From positions 1-34,268 of the forward strand of contig NZ_LEKM01000178.1 in the NCBI RefSeq assembly GCF_009761375.1: a DNA stretch of 34,268 bases. The letters are read 5' to 3'. The translations under genes were made by a program, and so were the position numbers. Under the pieces are notes generated by a model. The model was given only the letters and a program-made list of their open reading frames with translations. It was not told where the DNA came from and made no database searches. Below are positions 29,854-34,268 of the stretch, piece after piece (the first letter of the stretch is position 1; each line of letters opens with the position of its first letter). This DNA is from Ursidibacter arcticus. Its GTDB lineage: Bacteria; Pseudomonadota; Gammaproteobacteria; Enterobacterales; Pasteurellaceae.

Positions 29854-30567
29854 CTATGAAATAGGTACTTCCATCAGTAAAATTTCTGCATTTTCAGATA
29901 ATGCAGTAACATCAAAAGATTGCGTGTCCCATACAGCTAAGCCATCTCGTTCATTGAGTTCTTTGTCGCCGATTTTCGCATTTCCTTTAATAACAAATAC
30001 ATAAACACCGTTATTTTCTTTATGTAATTGATACGTTTTACTGTGGTTAAGCTCAAATTTTGCTAGTGAGAACCAAGCATCTTGGTGAATCCAAACGCCT
30101 TCATCATCAGGATTGGGTGAAAGAATTTGCTGGAAATCATTCGGTTTAGCTTGGTCAGCAATGGTAATTTGTTGATAACGAGGTTCAACATTACGCTTAT
30201 TGGGAATAACCCAAATTTGCAGAAATTTTACCGCTTGATCACGATTTGCATTCATTTCACTATGAGTAATACCCGTGCCTGCGGACATTACTTGAATATC
30301 GCCATTGCGAATAATACTGCCATTGCCCATACTATCTTTGTGAGCTAAATCGCCAGATAAAGGGATTGAGATAATTTCCATATTATTATGGGGATGAGTG
30401 CCAAACCCCATTCCGCCTTCGACAAAATCATCGTTAATAACACGCAATGCACCAAAACCTAGGCGTTCAGGATCGTAATAATTTGCAAAACTAAAAGTAT
30501 GACGGCTTTTTAGCCAACCGTGATCAGCATTGCCACGAGAGTCAGCTGAGTGATAAATATATTTCAT
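29854..30567 (-). CDS. Pirin family protein (YhhW-like)
   Basis: 237 aa, bicupin fold. The four metal ligands are in place: H58 and H60 (GTHPHNNMEIISIPLSG), H102 and E104 (GTGITHSEMN). Bacterial pirins of this kind (E. coli YhhW) have quercetin dioxygenase activity in vitro, but their physiological role is unclear. The N-terminal cupin holds all the ligands; the C-terminal cupin (about 140-237) is degenerate, as usual. I chose the ATG at 30567 because GAAGGACTTACA precedes it; a start eight codons earlier lacks a ribosome site. It converges on amiB at a shared terminator. Confidence 0.92.
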   Translation of the reverse strand: MKYIYHSADSRGNADHGWLKSRHTFSFANYYDPERLGFGALRVINDDFVEGGMGFGTHPHNNMEIISIPLSGDLAHKDSMGNGSIIRNGDIQVMSAGTGITHSEMNANRDQAVKFLQIWVIPNKRNVEPRYQQITIADQAKPNDFQQILSPNPDDEGVWIHQDAWFSLAKFELNHSKTYQLHKENNGVYVFVIKGNAKIGDKELNERDGLAVWDTQSFDVTALSENAEILLMEVPIS

Positions 30568-30678
30568 TGTAAGTCCTTCATTTTGTATCAACTTAGGGAC
30601 TATTCTATAATTTCACCTATGCTAGATAAAGGCATTAAAAAGCAATAGACTATTTACAATATGGAAATAATAAACTCA

Positions 30679-31440
30679 TTACTGCTGTAATCTTACGCCA
30701 AAATGATTAGCGACTTTTCTTTCTGAACCTTGTAATAAGGGTAGAGCGGATATACGTTTGTTATCAATTACCATTGTTGAACTTCCTCCACCATCTAAAT
30801 TTAATGCGTAAGTTAGCTTTAACTGAGTTGCGAGTTGTGCTAATTCATTCATTGTCATTCCACGATAGGTAAGTTGCCGCCCTTCAACTACAACTAAATA
30901 GAGCCAGTTATGCTTTTCATCTAATCCAATCATTGTTCTTGGGTGCTTACCTGTAAAAATATCTTGCGAACAACCAATTTTGTCGCGTGTGGAGCATTCA
31001 AACTTACCTGATTTTTCACTGTAATAATGCCAACCTGCGAGTGCTAACTTCCAGTTAGGCTTGGCAGAAGTAATACGGTTTATTGGATCAATATGGCAAT
31101 GATGATTGGCGGTACAAGCCAAAAAAGAGCGAGCTAATGTGTCATTGCTTTTTTGCCATTTTTTAAATTGAGAGATATTTAACCCAAGTGGCGAAAGATC
31201 TTTACGAAAAAAACTCCCGTTAATTGCAACATTTGTTTGATATTTTCCAGCAAATTCAGAAACGGTTAAGCCCTGATCTTTCGGTAATGTCGTAATCAAT
31301 TCAAGATTAGGACAATTCAGATCGATCTTACTGATATGAATAACGCCGTTTTCGCTACGATTTTCAATGCAAGATGAGTTTGCTTGAGCAGTAGAGAGCA
31401 GCAAGAAAATAAAAAACAAAAAAAGAGATTTCATTGGCAT
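30679..31440 (-). CDS. Secreted phosphodiester glycosidase (NAGPA/DUF2233) family protein
   Basis: 253 aa. A signal peptide (MKSLFLFFIFLLLSTAQA) ends near residue 20, so the protein is periplasmic or surface-exposed. The NAGPA-type domain shows VAINGSFFRKDLSPLGL (about 72-87), RTMIGLDEKHNWLYLVVVEGRQ, and the hallmark YALNLDGGGSSTMVID (about 211-226). The eukaryotic relative removes GlcNAc from a phosphodiester on mannose-6-phosphate. Bacterial members are thought to act on glycan phosphodiesters, but no substrate is known for this type. Several Cys could form disulfides. Two in-frame ATGs lie at the start (31440 and 31434) and neither has a clear ribosome site. Confidence 0.82.
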   Translation of the reverse strand: MPMKSLFLFFIFLLLSTAQANSSCIENRSENGVIHISKIDLNCPNLELITTLPKDQGLTVSEFAGKYQTNVAINGSFFRKDLSPLGLNISQFKKWQKSNDTLARSFLACTANHHCHIDPINRITSAKPNWKLALAGWHYYSEKSGKFECSTRDKIGCSQDIFTGKHPRTMIGLDEKHNWLYLVVVEGRQLTYRGMTMNELAQLATQLKLTYALNLDGGGSSTMVIDNKRISALPLLQGSERKVANHFGVRLQQ

Positions 31441-31508
31441 AATGTTAGAGAAAATTAGCGTAGGATTGTCGCCTAAAATGACAGAAGTAGAAAGCAGATA
31501 ATCTCAAT

Positions 31509-31540
31509 AAGCGGTAAGATTTTCGTAAAAATTTACAAAT
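31509..31540 (+). repeat. Uptake-sequence-like site upstream of tig
   Basis: AAGCGGTAAGATTTTCGT followed by AAAATTTACAAAT resembles the uptake signal with a degenerate TTTGCAA element. It lies in the 222-bp divergent gap between the phosphodiester glycosidase family gene and tig. Confidence 0.45.
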
Positions 31541-31591
31541 AACACAAATAACCAACTAAAAAGCGTTATTTCTCGACATCTATTGAATATA

Positions 31592-31607
31592 GCGGTAGAA
31601 TTACCGC
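31592..31607 (+). other. GC-rich hairpin in the tig leader region
   Basis: GCGGTA (31592-31597) and TACCGC (31602-31607) form a tight 6-bp stem with a GAAT loop, followed by CTATTTTTC, 55 bp before the tig start. It has the shape of a weak terminator or attenuator, or could be a remnant of an uptake-sequence pair. No role is proven. Confidence 0.35.
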
Positions 31608-31662
31608 CTATTTTTCTATCTGTATTTTATATACCGACTATTTTTAAATTACTGAGGTTAAA

Positions 31663-32964
31663 ATGTCATTCTCAATTGAAACAACTCAAGGCTTAGAACG
31701 CCGTGCAACCGTTACTGTCGCTGCAGATAAAGTAGAAGCAGCTTACCGCGAACAATTAAAAGGTTATGCAAAAAATGCACGCGTTGATGGTTTCCGTAAA
31801 GGTAAAGTACCACATTCTATTATTGAGCAACGCTATGGTTTAGCGGCTCGTCAAGATGCGTTATCAGAAGAAATGCAACGTGCATTCTTTGATGTTGTAA
31901 TCAATGAAAAAATCAACCTAGCAGGTCGTCCAACATTTACACCAAATAACTATGAAGCAGGTAAAGATTTCTCTTTCGTTGCAACCTTTGAAGTATTCCC
32001 TGAAGTAGAATTAAAAGGCTTAGAAAGTATTGAAGTTGAAAAACCAGTTGTTGAAATCAGCGATGCAGATTTAGATAAAATGGTTGATGTATTACGCAAA
32101 CAACAAGCTACTTGGTCTGAAACAACCGATGCTGCAAAAGCAGATGATCGTGTAACTATCGACTTCGTAGGATCTATTGATGGCGAAGAGTTTGAAGGTG
32201 GTAAAGCATCTGACTTCGTATTATTTATGGGTCAAGGTCGTATGATCCCTGGTTTTGAAGAGGGTATCGTAGGTCATAAAGCAGGTGAACAATTTGATAT
32301 TGATGTAACATTCCCAGCAGAATATCACGCAGAAAACTTAAAAGGTAAAGCAGCGAAATTTGCTATCACCTTGAAAAAAGTAGAAAACATTGTATTACCT
32401 GAATTAACAGAAGAATTTGTGAAAAAATTTGGTGCAGGTAAATCAGTAGAAGAACTTCGTGCAGAAATTAAGAAAAATATGCAACGTGAGTTAAAAAATG
32501 CGGTAACTTCACGCATTAAGAACCAAGTAATCAATGGTTTATTAGCACAAAACGATATTGAAGTACCTGCTTCAGCAGTTGCAGAAGAAGTTGAAGTATT
32601 ACGTCAGCAAGCAGTTCAACGTTTTGGCGGTAAACCAGAAATGGCAGCACAATTACCAGCAGAATTATTTGAAGGTGATGCAAAACGCCGTGTTCAAGTA
32701 GGTTTATTACTTTCAGCAGTGATCACTTCAAATGAGCTAAAAGTTGATGAAGAGCGTGTGAAAGCAACTATCGCAGAATTAGCATCAGCTTATGAACAAC
32801 CAGCAGAAGTTGTTGAATACTATGCGAAAAACCGTCAATTAACTGACAATATTCGTAACGTAGTATTAGAAGAACAAGCAGTTGATGCTGTATTAGCGAA
32901 AGCGAAAGTAACTGAAAAAGCATTCTCTTTCGATGAGATTATGGCTTCTCAACAAGCTGCATAA
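31663..32964 (+). CDS. tig: Trigger factor, ribosome-bound chaperone
   Basis: 433 aa (E. coli 432 aa). It binds the ribosome exit tunnel and shields nascent chains. The ribosome-docking signature GFRKGKVP (43-50) is exact. The FKBP-type prolyl isomerase domain (about 150-245) contains [19 protein letters not shown] and [15 protein letters not shown]. The C-terminal helical arms follow. Ribosome site is GAGG before TTAAAATG. Codon choice is very regular, as expected for an abundant protein. clpP and clpX, its neighbours in E. coli, do not follow; an uptake-sequence hairpin and yibN do. Confidence 0.98.
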   Translation: MSFSIETTQGLERRATVTVAADKVEAAYREQLKGYAKNARVDGFRKGKVPHSIIEQRYGLAARQDALSEEMQRAFFDVVINEKINLAGRPTFTPNNYEAGKDFSFVATFEVFPEVELKGLESIEVEKPVVEISDADLDKMVDVLRKQQATWSETTDAAKADDRVTIDFVGSIDGEEFEGGKASDFVLFMGQGRMIPGFEEGIVGHKAGEQFDIDVTFPAEYHAENLKGKAAKFAITLKKVENIVLPELTEEFVKKFGAGKSVEELRAEIKKNMQRELKNAVTSRIKNQVINGLLAQNDIEVPASAVAEEVEVLRQQAVQRFGGKPEMAAQLPAELFEGDAKRRVQVGLLLSAVITSNELKVDEERVKATIAELASAYEQPAEVVEYYAKNRQLTDNIRNVVLEEQAVDAVLAKAKVTEKAFSFDEIMASQQAA

Positions 32965-33003
32965 TTTCTCTTATCAGTTTTGCAGTTAAGCAAAGCTATC
33001 CAA

Positions 33004-33059
33004 ACAAGCGGTCATTTTCAGCAAAAGTTTTGCAAATTTTTTAACGGAAGTGACCGCTT
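33004..33059 (+). terminator. Inverted uptake-sequence pair after tig, likely terminator
   Basis: An exact ACAAGCGGT (33004-33012) with a full TTTTGCAAATTTTTT tract opens the element. Stem AAGCGGTCA (33006-33014) pairs perfectly with TGACCGCTT (33051-33059) around a 36-nt loop. It lies 40 bp after the tig stop and before yibN. Confidence 0.65.
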
Positions 33060-33088
33060 TATACCAACTAATGATCTAGAGAAAAATT

Positions 33089-33541
33089 ATGGAACAGCTT
33101 ACTTTAGCTCAACAAATTCAACAATTTGCCGCAAACCATACCATTATGGTGGTTGCGTGGGTTGCGTTATTTGTTGCAGTGCTTATCAATTTTTATAAAG
33201 GGGCGACAAGCAAAATCAAAGTGGTTGATAATGCCCAAGCGACCCAACTCATCAATAATGAAGATGCTGTGGTTTTAGACGTTCGCTCTGATGATGAATT
33301 CCGAGCGGGACATATTATTGACAGCTTACATTTAATTCCAAGTGAAATTAAAGGTAACAAAACACAATCAATTGATAAACATAAAGAAAAATCAATTATT
33401 GTGGTAGATACTAATGGTTTATCTGCTCAAGGGTTAGCAAATACACTTGCAAAACAAGGCTTTAATAAAGTTTATGCTTTAAAAGAAGGGATTGCAGGTT
33501 GGCGAGCAGCAAATCTTCCTTTAGTCAAAAAACATAAATAA
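33089..33541 (+). CDS. yibN: Membrane-anchored rhodanese-like protein, YibN type
   Basis: 150 aa. One N-terminal transmembrane helix (about 18-35) is followed by a rhodanese fold (about 48-145) with VVLDVRSDDEFRAGHIIDSLHLI and LKEGIAGWRAANLPL. Where active rhodaneses have the sulfur-carrying Cys, this protein has Asp (D107 in VVDTNG). As I recall, E. coli YibN has the same substitution, so loss of sulfurtransferase activity appears to be a family trait. E. coli YibN has been reported to associate with the YidC insertase. It lies 16 bp before secB; in E. coli yibN and secB are also close, with grxC between them, which supports a link to protein export. Confidence 0.88.
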   Translation: MEQLTLAQQIQQFAANHTIMVVAWVALFVAVLINFYKGATSKIKVVDNAQATQLINNEDAVVLDVRSDDEFRAGHIIDSLHLIPSEIKGNKTQSIDKHKEKSIIVVDTNGLSAQGLANTLAKQGFNKVYALKEGIAGWRAANLPLVKKHK

Positions 33542-33557
33542 TTATTAAGGATTCATT

Positions 33558-34058
33558 ATGTCTGAAGAAAACAAAGTAGAAACACAACAAGAACAAGTAC
33601 CATTTGAAATGCAAATCCAACGTATTTATATCAAAGACGTTTCATTTGAAGCACCAAACCTACCAACGATTTTCCATCAAGAATGGAAACCACAATTAGG
33701 TTTTGAATTAGATACTGCAACAGTACAAGTTGGTGAAGATACTTATGAAGTAGTATTACATATCAACGTACAAACTACCTTAGAAGATAGTAACGATGTT
33801 GCATTTATCTGTGAAGTTAAACAAGCAGGTGTATTCACCATTAAAGGTTTAGAAGGTATTCAATTAGCACATTGCTTAGCATCAAAATGCCCTGAAGTAT
33901 TATATCCTTATGCTCGTGAATTGATCTCAAGCCTTGTAAATCGTGGTACATTCCCAGCATTAAATCTTTCACCAGTAAACTTTGATGCACTCTTTGTTGA
34001 TTATTTAGAGCGTCAGCAAGCAGAAGAACAAGCTGAAGAAAAACCAGCATTAAACTAA
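33558..34058 (+). CDS. secB: Protein-export chaperone SecB
   Basis: 166 aa (E. coli 155 aa), a tetrameric chaperone that holds precursors unfolded and delivers them to SecA. The core shows [24 protein letters not shown], the [10 protein letters not shown] strand, and the late [36 protein letters not shown], all hallmark SecB segments. The C-terminal tail is acidic ([14 protein letters not shown]), as in homologues whose tail contacts SecA. Ribosome site AAGGATTCATT precedes the ATG. It probably shares a transcript with yibN. gpsA, which often follows secB in enterobacteria, is absent within the remaining 210 bp. Confidence 0.97.
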   Translation: MSEENKVETQQEQVPFEMQIQRIYIKDVSFEAPNLPTIFHQEWKPQLGFELDTATVQVGEDTYEVVLHINVQTTLEDSNDVAFICEVKQAGVFTIKGLEGIQLAHCLASKCPEVLYPYARELISSLVNRGTFPALNLSPVNFDALFVDYLERQQAEEQAEEKPALN

Positions 34059-34125
34059 TTTATTGTTGAGTGAAAAATGGGTATGTTAAGCATACCTCAG
34101 ATTATTGACAAAGTCTTTTTTCATT

Positions 34126-34220
34126 CGGACGCCAGCGTGGCGTCCCTACAAGGAAAGTTATAACCAATTGAAAAATAACAGATTTTATTTTGTTATGTAG
34201 GGACGCCACGCTGGCGTCCG
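34126..34220. repeat. Perfect 25-bp inverted repeat with self-palindromic arms (REP/BIME-like)
   Basis: The left arm (34126-34150) and right arm (34196-34220) are exact reverse complements, 45 bp apart. Each arm contains GGACGCCA-GCG-TGGCGTCC, itself an 8-bp hairpin with a 3-nt loop. The spacer is AT-rich and holds an inner 6-bp stem, ATAACA (34175-34180) with TGTTAT (34191-34196). The arms are far richer in GC than their surroundings. Only this one pair was seen in the window. The remaining 34059-34268 holds no gene; a small hairpin GGTATG-TTAAG-CATACC (34080-34096) follows secB. Confidence 0.85.
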
Positions 34221-34268
34221 TTAATTGGATACAACAAATTAGAGTTTGTCATCAATCTGCAGTTTTAT

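Noticed and set aside
31441-31662. Possible sigma-70 promoter hexamers ahead of tig
   Set aside because: Several weak, competing candidates are present (for example TTGAAT near 31584 and TATATA near 31630). None has a convincing partner at 16-18 bp.

Overview
This window is an AT-rich stretch of ordinary chromosome from a Pasteurellaceae bacterium. The family call rests on gene content (e(P4)-type lipoprotein acid phosphatase, YcdY, RapA, LptFG, Orn, TsaE-AmiB) and on many copies of an uptake signal sequence. The exact 9-mer ACAAGCGGT occurs at 22785-22793, 23183-23191 and 33004-33012, followed by T-rich and TTTGCAA tracts, and many shorter AAGCGGT copies occur elsewhere. I saw no copy of the Haemophilus influenzae form AAGTGCGGT. 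This points to the Actinobacillus pleuropneumoniae / Mannheimia / Haemophilus ducreyi side of the family. I cannot name the species.

Layout. 1-4433: an incoming terminator, then rapA and a dGTPase-like gene on the minus strand. 4521-8082: rlmD, ycdY (minus), nfo and an NlpC/P60 hydrolase, separated by clear hairpins. 8095-8768: a minus-strand UmuD-like gene with a strong promoter covered by two perfect LexA boxes and a third near-perfect one. 8769-10968: pepB and the e(P4) phosphatase, both minus. 11145-15951: a BASS-family transporter, then cysJI. 16027-19872: trhP, a Fic protein and pepA, all minus. 20062-29782: a nearly unbroken plus-strand run, lptF-lptG-dnaE-waaA-coaD-orn-tsaE-amiB, closed by a bidirectional terminator. 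29854-31440: a pirin and a phosphodiester glycosidase family protein, both minus. 31663-34058: tig, yibN-like and secB. 34059-34268: no gene, but a perfect 25-bp inverted repeat whose arms are themselves palindromes.

Themes. Envelope assembly is prominent: LptF/LptG export LPS, WaaA adds Kdo to lipid A, AmiB and the NlpC/P60 enzyme cut murein, and SecB, trigger factor and YibN serve protein export. Nucleic-acid upkeep is covered by DnaE, Nfo, Dgt, Orn, RapA, RlmD, TrhP and TsaE. Sulfite reduction (CysJI) and peptide turnover (PepA, PepB) fill the middle. Inverted pairs of uptake sequences form the stems of several intergenic hairpins and probably double as terminators.

The most unusual item is the UmuD-like protein at 8095-8532. 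It aligns without gaps to the core of E. coli UmuD, but both catalytic residues and the self-cleavage site are gone and no umuC follows. Its promoter is nonetheless a textbook SOS promoter. The rest of the window looks like conserved housekeeping DNA: no IS element, prophage, CRISPR array, tRNA or rRNA was seen.
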